Below, piece by piece: positions 8,119 through 14,916 of a stretch of DNA of 17,940 bases. The notes beneath the pieces are model-generated. The model was not told where the DNA came from, ran no database searches, and worked only from the letters and a program-made list of their open reading frames with translations. Position numbers and translations under genes: made by a program. This DNA comes from Ruminococcus callidus (GTDB taxonomy: Bacteria > Bacillota > Clostridia > Oscillospirales > Ruminococcaceae), in the NCBI RefSeq assembly GCF_020709055.1, contig NZ_JAJFCK010000043.1, forward strand, positions 1 through 17,940, written 5' to 3'. The first letter of the stretch is position 1; every line of letters begins with the position of its first letter.

Positions 8119-8817
8119 TTACCATTCCAGTTCTTCCACAGAAAGCTTGTGTTCGTTGCAATAGTTTCTCCGAATCTTTCCGTCGTGGAGCTGAAAGACA
8201 CGGTCTGCCATGTCTTTCAGGGCGTCGTTATGAGTAACCATCACAACGGTGCTACCGTACTGCTGATTCAGGTCGCTGATGAGCTTCAGGATTTCCTTGG
8301 AGGTGTCGTAGTCCAGCGCACCGGTCGGCTCGTCGCAGAGCAGAATGTCCGGATTCTTGATGATCGCACGCCCGATTGCCGTCCGCTGCTGCTGCCCGCC
8401 GGAGAGCTGGTTGGGCAGCTTGTGGCGGTGCTCATAGAGTCCCAGACTCTTCAGCAGCGAATCCACATCCAACGGGTTATCGCTGAGGTATGCGCCCACT
8501 TCGATGTTTTCCTTGATGTTCAGGTTGGGAATCAGATTGTACATCTGGAAGATATACCCCAAGTGCTTCCGGCGATAGAGCGTCAGTGCTTTCTCGTTCA
8601 TATCCACCGTCCGCTCCCCATTGATGGAGATGTAGCCGCTGTCCGGATTGTCAATGCCGCCAATGATATTGAGAAGCGTGGATTTTCCGGAGCCGGACGG
8701 CCCCAGCAGAACGCAAATCTCACCCTTTTCGATTTGCGCATCGATCCCCTTTAGCACATCCACACGGCTTTCGCCCTCTCCAAAATGTTTTTTGATTCCG
8801 CTGATTTCCAAAAACAT
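8119..8817 (-). CDS. ABC transporter ATP-binding protein (MacB/LolD type)
   Basis: The protein has 232 aa with all ABC motifs: Walker A GPSGSGKS (39-46), Q-loop Gln91, signature LSGGQ (138-142), Walker B ILLCDEP (158-164) and the switch His196. The overall look ([19 protein letters not shown]) is the MacB/LolD subgroup that works with FtsX-type permeases as mechanotransmission or export pumps. I chose the ATG at 8817 because family members begin at MxLEI and a GGATGG sequence lies 8 bases before it; in-frame upstream starts at 8829 and 8865 are possible. The permease follows 15 bases downstream, so the two form one operon. A 16-bp inverted repeat in its promoter implies repressor control. Confidence 0.92.
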   Translation of the reverse strand: MFLEISGIKKHFGEGESRVDVLKGIDAQIEKGEICVLLGPSGSGKSTLLNIIGGIDNPDSGYISINGERTVDMNEKALTLYRRKHLGYIFQMYNLIPNLNIKENIEVGAYLSDNPLDVDSLLKSLGLYEHRHKLPNQLSGGQQQRTAIGRAIIKNPDILLCDEPTGALDYDTSKEILKLISDLNQQYGSTVVMVTHNDALKDMADRVFQLHDGKIRRNYCNEHKLSVEELEW

Positions 8818-8863
8818 AGGTAATCCCATCCTTTTCCTGATAAAATAAACGATGCTTTTCCGC

Positions 8864-8892
8864 ATCTTATGTTAGCGTAAGCTAACTGTAAT
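8864..8892 (-). promoter_or_regulatory. ABC operon promoter with operator in the spacer
   Basis: On the minus strand, -35 ATTACA (8887-8892) and -10 TAAGAT (8864-8869) each match 4 of 6 consensus bases and are 17 bases apart. The spacer is almost exactly filled by the inverted repeat GTTAGCGTAAGCTAAC (8871-8886, six-base arms around four bases). This is a classic repressor position; TetR, encoded immediately upstream, is the obvious candidate. Confidence 0.65.
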
Positions 8893-8894
8893 AC

Positions 8895-8919
8895 AAATAA
8901 AATGGGGCAATCCGCCCCA
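8895..8919 (-). terminator. Short terminator after tetR
   Basis: On the minus strand TGGGGC and GCCCCA form a 6-bp stem with a 5-base loop, followed by TTTTATTTG. It begins 5 bases after the TetR stop codon and lies just ahead of the ABC promoter, so it would insulate ABC expression from tetR read-through. Confidence 0.6.
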
Positions 8920-8923
8920 CCGG

Positions 8924-9568
8924 TCACAGATTTTGACACTCGTTCTCCTCCGCCGGAATCAGAATCATCTCTATCCAGCCTTTCACGAGGTAATCCATGA
9001 TCTTCTGCATCTGATACAGCGCCCGTTCTTCGCTCGGCTCATGGGTCAGCAGATGAATGAACGCATCGATGTTCATGTGCGTCAGCCAGTGCATCATGTA
9101 ATCATTCACACACATTCCCGGCATGTTCCGTGCCATTCCCTCTGCCATTACCCGATAATTCTGTTCCATCAAATCGACCAGCCGGTCAATGCAGTCCTCA
9201 AAGTACGTGCCCTGCGACTTCGTCAGCAGCAGCAAAAATGCTTCACGATTGGCATAGAGATGGTGAATCAGCATGTGCACCAGCGCCTCGTGATCTCCAT
9301 CCGCCTGCGCATAGGCATTGGGTCTTGCCAAAAGCTGAACATCCTCCGCAAAATGCTCCTGCACCATTTTCAGAAGCTGCGAATACGGCTCCTGCACAAT
9401 GGACTGAAACAAGTCCGCCTTGTCCTGAAAGAAAAAATACAGTGCCCCGGTTGTCACGCCGGCATTGGCGCAGATTTTCCGAAGGGACGCTTTCATATAG
9501 CCGTCCTTCGCAAATTCCTTTCGTGCACTCTCCAAGAGCTTTTCCTTGGTCTCACGATCTGATGCCAT
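8924..9568 (-). CDS. TetR/AcrR-family transcriptional regulator
   Basis: This 214-aa protein has a TetR N-terminal domain: KLLESARKEFAKDGY, then a helix-turn-helix at about 28-47 (SLRKICANAGVTTGALYFFF) and DKADLF, the family's characteristic ending. The rest (about 60-214) is a helical ligand-binding and dimer domain of unknown specificity. The start is ATG at 9568, 8 bases after GGCGG; a GTG three codons earlier overlaps the ribosome site. The gene sits directly upstream of the ABC pair, in the same direction, but has its own consensus promoter and terminator. It probably represses both itself (palindrome at 9595-9606) and the transporter (repeat at 8871-8886), released by a compound the pump handles; this is inference. 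Confidence 0.92.
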   Translation of the reverse strand: MASDRETKEKLLESARKEFAKDGYMKASLRKICANAGVTTGALYFFFQDKADLFQSIVQEPYSQLLKMVQEHFAEDVQLLARPNAYAQADGDHEALVHMLIHHLYANREAFLLLLTKSQGTYFEDCIDRLVDLMEQNYRVMAEGMARNMPGMCVNDYMMHWLTHMNIDAFIHLLTHEPSEERALYQMQKIMDYLVKGWIEMILIPAEENECQNL

Positions 9569-9594
9569 GAAAATCACCGCCTTTCACATAACCA

Positions 9595-9606
9595 TGTTAC
9601 GTAACA
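9595..9606. promoter_or_regulatory. Palindromic operator near tetR start site
   Basis: TGTTACGTAACA is a perfect 12-bp palindrome five bases downstream of the tetR -10, hence around the transcription start. This is a typical autorepression position. Its GTTA/TAAC ends recall the ABC promoter repeat, but the spacing differs. Confidence 0.55.
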
Positions 9607-9611
9607 GTGTT

Positions 9612-9640
9612 ATTTTATCACATTCCAACGCATCTGTCAA
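9612..9640 (-). promoter_or_regulatory. Consensus promoter of tetR
   Basis: On the minus strand a perfect -35 TTGACA (9635-9640), a 17-base spacer and -10 TAAAAT (9612-9617) preceded by TGA (extended -10). The predicted start is near 9605, inside the palindrome. Confidence 0.8.
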
Positions 9641-9691
9641 TTGCTTTTCTCAAAATTGTTAGTTTTACCAAAATACGCCTTTGTTTTCAGA

Positions 9692-9735
9692 AAAAAGCAC
9701 CGCACAAGGAACAAACCCTCGTGCAGTGCTTTTTG
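9692..9735 (-). terminator. Terminator after the P-type ATPase gene
   Basis: AAAAAGCACCGCAC (9692-9705) pairs with GTGCAGTGCTTTTT (9721-9734) with one mismatch. On the minus strand the second arm ends in a run of T. It lies about 15 bases beyond the ATPase stop. Confidence 0.8.
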
Positions 9736-9749
9736 AACAAAATCAGCAG

Positions 9750-11849
9750 TTACGTTTCTTTTTCCTGTTTCTCTTCTTTTTTCATCAGCGGTGTCATGCT
9801 CTTTGCACAAATCAGCATGGTAGATGCGTTGTGCAGAAATGCCGATGCAGACGGCGACAAAATACCGAACAGACCAGAAAGCAGAAGTGCTGAATTGAAT
9901 CCAATGATAAAGCGATAGTTGCGGTGAATCCGTGTCATCAGCTTTTCGCTGAGAGCACGCAGGGTTGCAAGCTCGGTCAGATCCGCACCACGCAATGTGA
10001 TATCCGCAGCCTCTCTGGCGATATCAGACGCATCGCTCATGGCAATGGAAACATTGGCTGCTGCCAGTGCCGGCGCATCGTTGATGCCATCGCCGACCAT
10101 GATAACACGCTTGCCCTCTTTTTTCATCTGCTCCACATAGAAGTGCTTGTCCTCCGGCAGCACCTGCGCACGATACTGCGTGATTCCCAGCTTTTCTGCG
10201 GTCAGGCGGGCAGCCTTTTCGCTGTCCCCTGTGAGCATCACAATGTTATCAATACCAGCCGCTTTCAAACGTGCAACCGCCTGCTGTGCCTCTGCACGCG
10301 GCGGATCGGAAATACACAGTGCACCCGCCAGTTTTCCGCCGATTGCCAGATAGATCACAGAGCAAGCGCCGGATTTCTCGCTGATCTCTGCCAGCTGTTC
10401 CTCCGAAATTTCCACGCCCTCGTCCTCAGAAACAAAGTGACAGCTTCCGATGATTGCACGCTTCCCGTGAAGGAGCGTTGCGATTCCGTGTGCCACAATA
10501 TACTGCACCTCAGCATGCTCCTCAGCGTGATAGAGATTCTTATCTGCTGCGCCCTTGACAATGGCACGAGCCACGCTATGCGGAAAGTGTTCTTCCAGAC
10601 AAGCGGCGATTTTTAGTACTTCGTCCTCGCTGTAGTCCCCGAACGCAATGACACGCTCCAGAACCGGCTGCGCATTGGTCAGTGTTCCGGTCTTATCAAA
10701 GACGATGGTATCTGCCAGTGCGAACTCCTCCAGATACTTTCCGCCCTTGACTGTGATGTCGCTGTCTGCTGCTTCACGAATGGCAGAAATCACAGAGATC
10801 GGCGTGGAAAGCTTGATGGCGCAGGAGTAGTCCACCATCAAAATGGACACTGCCTTAGTGATATTGCGGGTCAGCAAAAGCGTCAGCCCAAAACCAAGAA
10901 AGCTGAACGGAACGATGCTGTCCGCCAGACGCTCCGCCTTGCTCTGAACGCCTGCCTTGAGGTTCTCCGAGTGGTCGATGAGTTCGATGATCTTTTGCAG
11001 CTTAGTATCGCTACTCATAGCTCTGACACGAACCACAATCGTTCCCTCGTCTACCACTGTCCCGGCAAAAACAGAGGTTCCGGCGGATTTCATCACACTC
11101 AGCGGTTCTCCGGTCATGGAGGACTCGTTGATGGTTGCCTCGCCCTCTGTGATCTCACCGTCTACCGGAATGATGCTGCCTGTTCGAACCCGAATGCAGT
11201 CGCCGACTTTCAGCTGATCCATAGGGATCAGAACCTCCGTTCCATCTGCTACAAGCCATACCTTGTCCGTCTTTACGGCAAGGCTATCGGTCAGTGCGGC
11301 TCTGGTGCGTGCACGGGTATAGTCCTCCAGCAGCGAAGAGATAGATAGCATGAACATGATCGTTCCTGCGGTGCGATAGTTTTTTTGCAGCAAGCACGCT
11401 GCCACAGAAGTGCCGTCCAGCACGTCTACGTTCAGGTGTCCGCTTCCAAGGGTTTTCACTGCACGCCAGATATAGCGCAATCCCTTTACTGCAACCAAAA
11501 AATTGCCGATGGGCGCCGGCAGCAGCGCATTATATGCAACACGCTTCAATACTAGCTTTGCCAGATTGCCCTTAAATTCCGCATCGATCTCTGCCAGTCC
11601 GGTTTCTGCTGCAACGGGGGTCAACGTGGACGGACGCAGTGCACGAACAGCACGAATCACATCGTTTCGACAGCCGGATTTGTAGTATACCAGAATGCCG
11701 CCGTTGGCTGCGTGCACCTCTGCGCTTTTGACAAAGCTATGCTGCAAAACGGCGTTTTGTACCGCTGCCTCCAGCTCTTTTTCAAAGGCATAGGCACCGC
11801 ACCGAAAGCGGATTCTGCCCGGCTTATCATATACAATTTTGAAATTCAT
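9750..11849 (-). CDS. Variant P1B-type heavy-metal ATPase
   Basis: This 699-aa P-type ATPase has an actuator motif TGEP (246-249), phosphorylation motif DKTGTLT (catalytic Asp385) and the hinge GDGINDAP (586-593). Its P1B membership shows in the shape of the C-terminus and in HNAST (673-677), in the place of the HEGGT/HEGST motif of Zn/Co-type pumps. It departs from the standard: the metal-site helix has SCA (342-344) instead of CPx, and the nucleotide-domain HP pair is HS (424-425, FPHSVARAI). The N-terminal region (about 1-75) resembles a metal-binding fold without CxxC, and the N-terminal membrane part looks reduced. The metal is uncertain; Fe or Mn is more plausible than Cu from the missing CPC. 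The ATG overlaps the upstream stop (TAATG). Confidence 0.88.
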   Translation of the reverse strand: MNFKIVYDKPGRIRFRCGAYAFEKELEAAVQNAVLQHSFVKSAEVHAANGGILVYYKSGCRNDVIRAVRALRPSTLTPVAAETGLAEIDAEFKGNLAKLVLKRVAYNALLPAPIGNFLVAVKGLRYIWRAVKTLGSGHLNVDVLDGTSVAACLLQKNYRTAGTIMFMLSISSLLEDYTRARTRAALTDSLAVKTDKVWLVADGTEVLIPMDQLKVGDCIRVRTGSIIPVDGEITEGEATINESSMTGEPLSVMKSAGTSVFAGTVVDEGTIVVRVRAMSSDTKLQKIIELIDHSENLKAGVQSKAERLADSIVPFSFLGFGLTLLLTRNITKAVSILMVDYSCAIKLSTPISVISAIREAADSDITVKGGKYLEEFALADTIVFDKTGTLTNAQPVLERVIAFGDYSEDEVLKIAACLEEHFPHSVARAIVKGAADKNLYHAEEHAEVQYIVAHGIATLLHGKRAIIGSCHFVSEDEGVEISEEQLAEISEKSGACSVIYLAIGGKLAGALCISDPPRAEAQQAVARLKAAGIDNIVMLTGDSEKAARLTAEKLGITQYRAQVLPEDKHFYVEQMKKEGKRVIMVGDGINDAPALAAANVSIAMSDASDIAREAADITLRGADLTELATLRALSEKLMTRIHRNYRFIIGFNSALLLSGLFGILSPSASAFLHNASTMLICAKSMTPLMKKEEKQEKET

Positions 11850-12112
11850 TACTGAGTCACTTCTTCATCAGATCCTGCAGCAGCATCATCAATGCCCGCT
11901 TCTGCTCTTGCATCGCAGCAGATGTCAGATGCCTCGTCCTTCATGTTCTGGAAAGATGCCTTTGCATCGCTCTGGAGCTTCATGCCCTTTGCCAGTCCGC
12001 TTACTGCAACCTGGCGTGCAGTCTTCGAAGTAACAATCTTCTTGCCAACGATCAGTGCAGCAGCACCGCCAACAGCCCACCACAATTTCTCATTCTTAAA
12101 ACAACTCCACAT
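11849..12112 (-). CDS. Small DUF6110-like protein, partner of the ATPase
   Basis: This 87-aa protein starts at an ATG 7-8 bases after AAAAGGAG; an upstream in-frame start at 12205 would read through the promoter and is rejected. Residues 10-24 (WWAVGGAAALIVGKK) form one membrane-associated helix. They are followed by a basic amphipathic helix (SKTARQVAVSGLAKGMKLQSDAK) and an acidic tail with a Cys pair (ICCDA). By memory this matches DUF6110, small proteins found next to P-type ATPases in Clostridia. The stop overlaps the ATPase ATG by one base, so the two are translationally coupled. A helper, assembly or metal-delivery role is plausible but not shown. Confidence 0.75.
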   Translation of the reverse strand: MWSCFKNEKLWWAVGGAAALIVGKKIVTSKTARQVAVSGLAKGMKLQSDAKASFQNMKDEASDICCDARAEAGIDDAAAGSDEEVTQ

Positions 12113-12134
12113 ATGAAACAGCTCCTTTTCTGTT

Positions 12135-12168
12135 AAAAAACTGTTGGTACAATGTAATATCCCAACAA
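12135..12168 (-). promoter_or_regulatory. Hairpin with T-tract in the ATPase operon leader
   Basis: On the minus strand TTGTTGG (12162-12168) pairs with CCAACAG (12141-12147) over a 14-base loop, then TTTTTT. It starts at about the predicted transcription start. It could be a weak attenuator or a repressor operator; the short stem makes termination uncertain. Confidence 0.4.
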
Positions 12169-12172
12169 GTTC

Positions 12173-12201
12173 ATTATACCCCAAATCATCCCATGTGTCA
12201 A
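12173..12201 (-). promoter_or_regulatory. Perfect-consensus promoter of ATPase operon
   Basis: On the minus strand TTGACA (12196-12201), a 17-base spacer and TATAAT (12173-12178) match the sigma-A consensus at all twelve positions. The leader to the ATG is about 55 nt. A promoter this strong usually needs a repressor or attenuation for control. Confidence 0.88.
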
Positions 12202-12248
12202 CCAAAAAGCCAAAAAAATTACATTTTGCAAAAATGCGAAAAAAGTAC

Positions 12249-12277
12249 TTGACAAATGCAAAATAGTATGGTACAAT
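12249..12277 (+). promoter_or_regulatory. Promoter of DUF3793-flavodoxin operon
   Basis: Perfect -35 TTGACA (12249-12254), 17-base spacer, and -10 TACAAT (12272-12277) with TGG before it (extended -10). The predicted start is about 12284, at the edge of the first GTTAG-N6-CTAAC box. The 12113-12437 stretch has no gene and holds both divergent promoters and the leader elements. Confidence 0.85.
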
Positions 12278-12287
12278 AGATTTGAAA

Positions 12288-12303
12288 GTTAGTAATGACT
12301 AAC
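12288..12303. promoter_or_regulatory. GTTAG-N6-CTAAC box 1
   Basis: GTTAGTAATGACTAAC is an inverted repeat with six-base arms around AATG, lying just downstream of the predicted start of transcription. GTTAG/CTAAC half-sites recall DtxR/IdeR-type iron boxes, though the spacing differs from the classic 19-bp site. Iron control would fit the DUF3793-flavodoxin genes. Confidence 0.55.
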
Positions 12304-12307
12304 CCGC

Positions 12308-12363
12308 AAAAGGAAAGTGCACTCCAAATTCTTTCGCAATTTCCAGCACTTTTTCCTTTTTTT
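12308..12363 (+). terminator. Terminator-like hairpin inside the leader
   Basis: AAAAGGAAAGTGC (12308-12320) pairs with GCACTTTTTCCTTTT (12346-12360) with a two-base bulge. An inner stem AAATT/AATTT extends it, and the T-rich run continues to 12363. It lies between promoter and gene, about 75 bases ahead of the DUF3793 ATG, so it may attenuate the operon or end a short RNA of about 80 nt. Confidence 0.55.
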
Positions 12364-12375
12364 CTTTCTGTTTCG

Positions 12376-12391
12376 GTTAGAAATATCTAAC
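12376..12391. promoter_or_regulatory. GTTAG-N6-CTAAC box 2
   Basis: GTTAGAAATATCTAAC is a second copy of the box, 88 bases from the first and in mirrored orientation: the flanks TGAAA of box 1 and TTTCA of box 2 are also complementary. No good promoter is seen between this box and the gene, so it may act through looping, as a roadblock, or in RNA structure. Confidence 0.5.
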
Positions 12392-12437
12392 TTTCAGATC
12401 TGTGTGCAAATGATGCAGTATCACAAGGAGGGATTCG

Positions 12438-13010
12438 ATGTCAGCTTCTGAATGTGCACGATTTGAGCAAAAGCTCGCATTTTTCGCTGCACCCTCCCTT
12501 CTGGGAATTAAGTGTGCCAGCCTGCTCTCACTCCGAAAAGCCGAGTTCCAGCTCTCTGAACACATCGAAATTTTTAACACGAGAGCACAGGTCAAAGGAC
12601 TGCGGTTAAAAGTGCTGTGCGAATGTAAAAACCGGTATCTTGTCCTGATCTATCAGGAAGCCGCCCTGCGCCGCCAGCTGGCAAAGCCGACGGTACAGGC
12701 AATTTTACGGCGATACGGCTATGCCGCAGAAATGACGCTGGAATCGCTGCTGGAGCGCCTGTCGGGACGCATTCGGCAGTGTTCGCAGTTTCCCCACGAA
12801 ATCGGACTGTTTCTGGACTATCCCACGGAGGACGTTCAGGGATTTATTGAAAATCAGGGGGAAAACTATGTGCTGTGCGGATACTGGAAGGTATATGGCA
12901 ATGCCGAGAAAGCAAAGCACACGTTCGAAAGCTATGATAAGTGCAGAAAATTTCTGTGCAATAAATTAAATCAGGGCTATGATATCTATCAGGCGCTGAA
13001 AATTTCTTGA
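12438..13010 (+). CDS. DUF3793 family protein
   Basis: This 190-aa soluble protein has features I associate with DUF3793: KLAFFAAPSLLGIKCASLLSL near the start (residues 12-32), then PHEIGLFLDYPTEDVQGFI and GYWKVYGN in the C-terminal half with conserved aromatic and acidic residues. No enzyme motif is visible. The ATG follows AAGGAGG by about 8 bases. The flavodoxin gene begins 14 bases after its stop with its own strong ribosome site, and a shared terminator follows. DUF3793 genes often sit with flavodoxin and FeoA/FeoB in anaerobic Firmicutes, so a role in iron supply or reductive iron handling is likely but unproven. The two GTTAG-N6-CTAAC boxes upstream support metal regulation. Confidence 0.82.
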   Translation: MSASECARFEQKLAFFAAPSLLGIKCASLLSLRKAEFQLSEHIEIFNTRAQVKGLRLKVLCECKNRYLVLIYQEAALRRQLAKPTVQAILRRYGYAAEMTLESLLERLSGRIRQCSQFPHEIGLFLDYPTEDVQGFIENQGENYVLCGYWKVYGNAEKAKHTFESYDKCRKFLCNKLNQGYDIYQALKIS

Positions 13011-13024
13011 GGAGGAAAATTAAC

Positions 13025-13432
13025 ATGAAAACAGCAGTAATTTATTGGAGCGGTACAGGCAACACCGAGCAGATGGCAGCCGCAGTTGCTGAGGGCGCAG
13101 GTGCAGAACTGATTCGTGTCTCCGATTTCAGCGGCGACATTGCCGAATACGACAGACTGGCATTCGGATGCTCCGCAATGGGCGACGAGGTGCTGGAAGA
13201 AGAGGAATTCGAACCGTTCTTCGCAGCAATCGAGGGCGCACTGAGGGGCAAGAATATCGCACTGTTTGGCTCGTACGGCTGGGGCGACGGCGAGTGGATG
13301 CGCAACTGGGAGGACAGAGTCAAGGAAGACGGCGCTGTTCTGGTTGGCGGTGAAGGTCTGATTGCCAACGAAGCCCCCTCCGATGAAGATCTGGAAAAGT
13401 GCAGAGAACTGGGCAAGGCTCTGGTTCAGTAA
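13025..13432 (+). CDS. Flavodoxin (short chain)
   Basis: This 135-aa protein has the flavodoxin fold: first strand and phosphate loop VIYWSGTGNTEQMA (residues 5-18, FMN phosphate loop SGTGNT), then FGCSAMGDE around 50-58 and LFGSYGWGDGEWM around 82-95, whose aromatic residues stack on the isoalloxazine ring. The length is typical of clostridial short-chain flavodoxins. It acts as a low-potential one-electron carrier in the cytoplasm and often replaces ferredoxin when iron is short, which fits the putative iron boxes in the leader. The start is ATG at 13025 after GAGGAGG; an ATG at 13007 overlaps the previous gene and lacks a site. It is the last gene before a strong terminator. Confidence 0.95.
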   Translation: MKTAVIYWSGTGNTEQMAAAVAEGAGAELIRVSDFSGDIAEYDRLAFGCSAMGDEVLEEEEFEPFFAAIEGALRGKNIALFGSYGWGDGEWMRNWEDRVKEDGAVLVGGEGLIANEAPSDEDLEKCRELGKALVQ

Positions 13433-13479
13433 TTGTGTTTCACAGCTGAAATTCGCATTCCCTTTTCATATCATATCGC

Positions 13480-13517
13480 AAAAGGCTGCCGCACCGAGCT
13501 TGGTGCAGCAGCCTTTT
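13480..13517. terminator. Bidirectional terminator, flavodoxin and purine operons
   Basis: AAAAGGCTGCCGCACC (13480-13495) pairs with GGTGCAGCAGCCTTTT (13502-13517) with one mismatch, flanked by T-rich sequence on the plus strand and ending in TTTTG on the minus strand. It separates the convergent flavodoxin and AzgA-type permease genes. Confidence 0.88.
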
Positions 13518-13551
13518 ATTTTATTGCGCTTGTATCAAATACAGCAATCCC

Positions 13552-14916
13552 TTACAGGAAAATATACTTCAGAATAAACAGAACTGTCAGGATGTACATC
13601 AGCGGCTTTACTTCCTTTCCTCTTCCGCAGATCAGGTGCAGCAGGGTGTAGGAGATCACACCGATGGAGATACCTTCCGAGATGCTGTAGAACAGCGGCA
13701 TTGCCAGAATGCACAGGTACGCAGGAATTGCCTTGACATAGTCCTTTTCGCTGAACTTGATCTCGGTGATGGTGGTGAACATCAGGAAGCCGACAATGAC
13801 CAGCGCCGGAGCCGTTGCGAAAGACGGAATGGCGATGAAAATCGGCGCAAACAGCATGGATACAAGAAAGAGCACAGCGGTTACCACGGCGGTCAGACCG
13901 GTTCTTCCGCCAACAGCAACACCGGCGGAGGATTCCACAAATGTGGTGGTGGTAGAAGTACCCAGAATTGCACCTGCCGAAGTGGCAATGGAGTCCGCCA
14001 GCAGCGCCGGCTTGATCTTGGCAAGTTTGCCATCCTTATCCAGCATGTCGGCCTTGGTGCAGACACCGACCAGCGTTCCAAGAGTATCAAAGATATCGAC
14101 GAACAGGAACGAGAAAATGACAACGATAAAGTTTACAATGCTGATGCCATCAAAGTCCACACGGAAACACTGTCCGAATGTCTCCCCCAGCTTGGAAAAG
14201 TCCGTCATGGCAAATGTCGGGATCAGGCTATTATAGCCGGCTTCCGCATCCACCTGATACAGCCCCGTCAGCTGGCAGAGGATACCCAGAATCCATGTGC
14301 CAAGAATGCCGATGAGAATCGAGCCTTTGACATGCTTGAGATAGAGCACAGCGGTCAGAAAAATACCGATGATGGCGAGCAGTGCACAGATTCCGGAGGT
14401 GCGGAAGTGATCGGTAAAGGAAACCAGCGAAACCAGCGTGGAATCGTTGTTGACTACAACGCCTGCATTTTGCAGACCGATAAAGGCGATATACACACCG
14501 ATGCCCACGGACACCGCCTGCTTCAGCGAGATCGGGATGACATTGAACAGCGCCTCCCGCACATTGGTCAGTGAGAGCACAAGGAAAATCACGCCCTCTA
14601 CTAAAACTGCCAGCAGTGCCACCTGCCAGGGGTAGCCCATATTTCCAACAACCGTATAGGCAAAGAATGCGTTCAGACCCATGCCGGCAGACAGGGCAAA
14701 CGGCAGATTTGCCATCATGCCCATGCACATGGTGCCAAGGAACGATGCCAGACAGGTCGCAAGCAGCACCGCTGTGGGATCCATGCCGGCTGCACTCAAA
14801 ATGTTGGGGTTGACTGCCAGAATATACGCCATGGTCATAAATGTGGTCACACCGGCGATACACTCGGTTTTGACTGTGGTGTGATTCTCCGTCAGATGAA
14901 AGACTTTGTTCAGCAT
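13552..14916 (-). CDS. AzgA-type purine permease (hypoxanthine/guanine/adenine)
   Basis: This 454-aa membrane transporter has about 12-14 helices. It shows the AzgA/PbuG hallmarks: the N-terminal run ECIAGVTTFMTMAYILAVNP, then MMANLPFALSAGMGLNAFFAYTV, DIFDTLGTLVGV and GTSTTTTFVESSAGVAVGGRTGLTA. The family carries purines by proton symport; substrate cannot be fixed between hypoxanthine, guanine and adenine, but hpt immediately upstream favours hypoxanthine/guanine. The ATG overlaps the hpt stop (TGATG), with GAGGAGG about 11 bases before it. A GTG one codon earlier is a less likely start. It is the last gene of the four-gene salvage operon and is followed by a two-way terminator. Confidence 0.92.
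   Translation of the reverse strand: MLNKVFHLTENHTTVKTECIAGVTTFMTMAYILAVNPNILSAAGMDPTAVLLATCLASFLGTMCMGMMANLPFALSAGMGLNAFFAYTVVGNMGYPWQVALLAVLVEGVIFLVLSLTNVREALFNVIPISLKQAVSVGIGVYIAFIGLQNAGVVVNNDSTLVSLVSFTDHFRTSGICALLAIIGIFLTAVLYLKHVKGSILIGILGTWILGILCQLTGLYQVDAEAGYNSLIPTFAMTDFSKLGETFGQCFRVDFDGISIVNFIVVIFSFLFVDIFDTLGTLVGVCTKADMLDKDGKLAKIKPALLADSIATSAGAILGTSTTTTFVESSAGVAVGGRTGLTAVVTAVLFLVSMLFAPIFIAIPSFATAPALVIVGFLMFTTITEIKFSEKDYVKAIPAYLCILAMPLFYSISEGISIGVISYTLLHLICGRGKEVKPLMYILTVLFILKYIFL

Noticed and set aside
5884..8754. Long open frames on the plus strand (407 and 525 aa) opposite the ABC genes
   Set aside because: They are antisense to well-recognised ABC permease and ATPase genes, lack ribosome sites, and read as low-complexity His/Gln/Arg-rich sequence without domains.
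12283..12396. Small inverted-repeat transposable element (MITE)
   Set aside because: Terminal inverted repeats exist, but no target duplication is seen, the start coincides with a promoter's +1, and the inside is a terminator-like hairpin, so a regulatory leader fits better.
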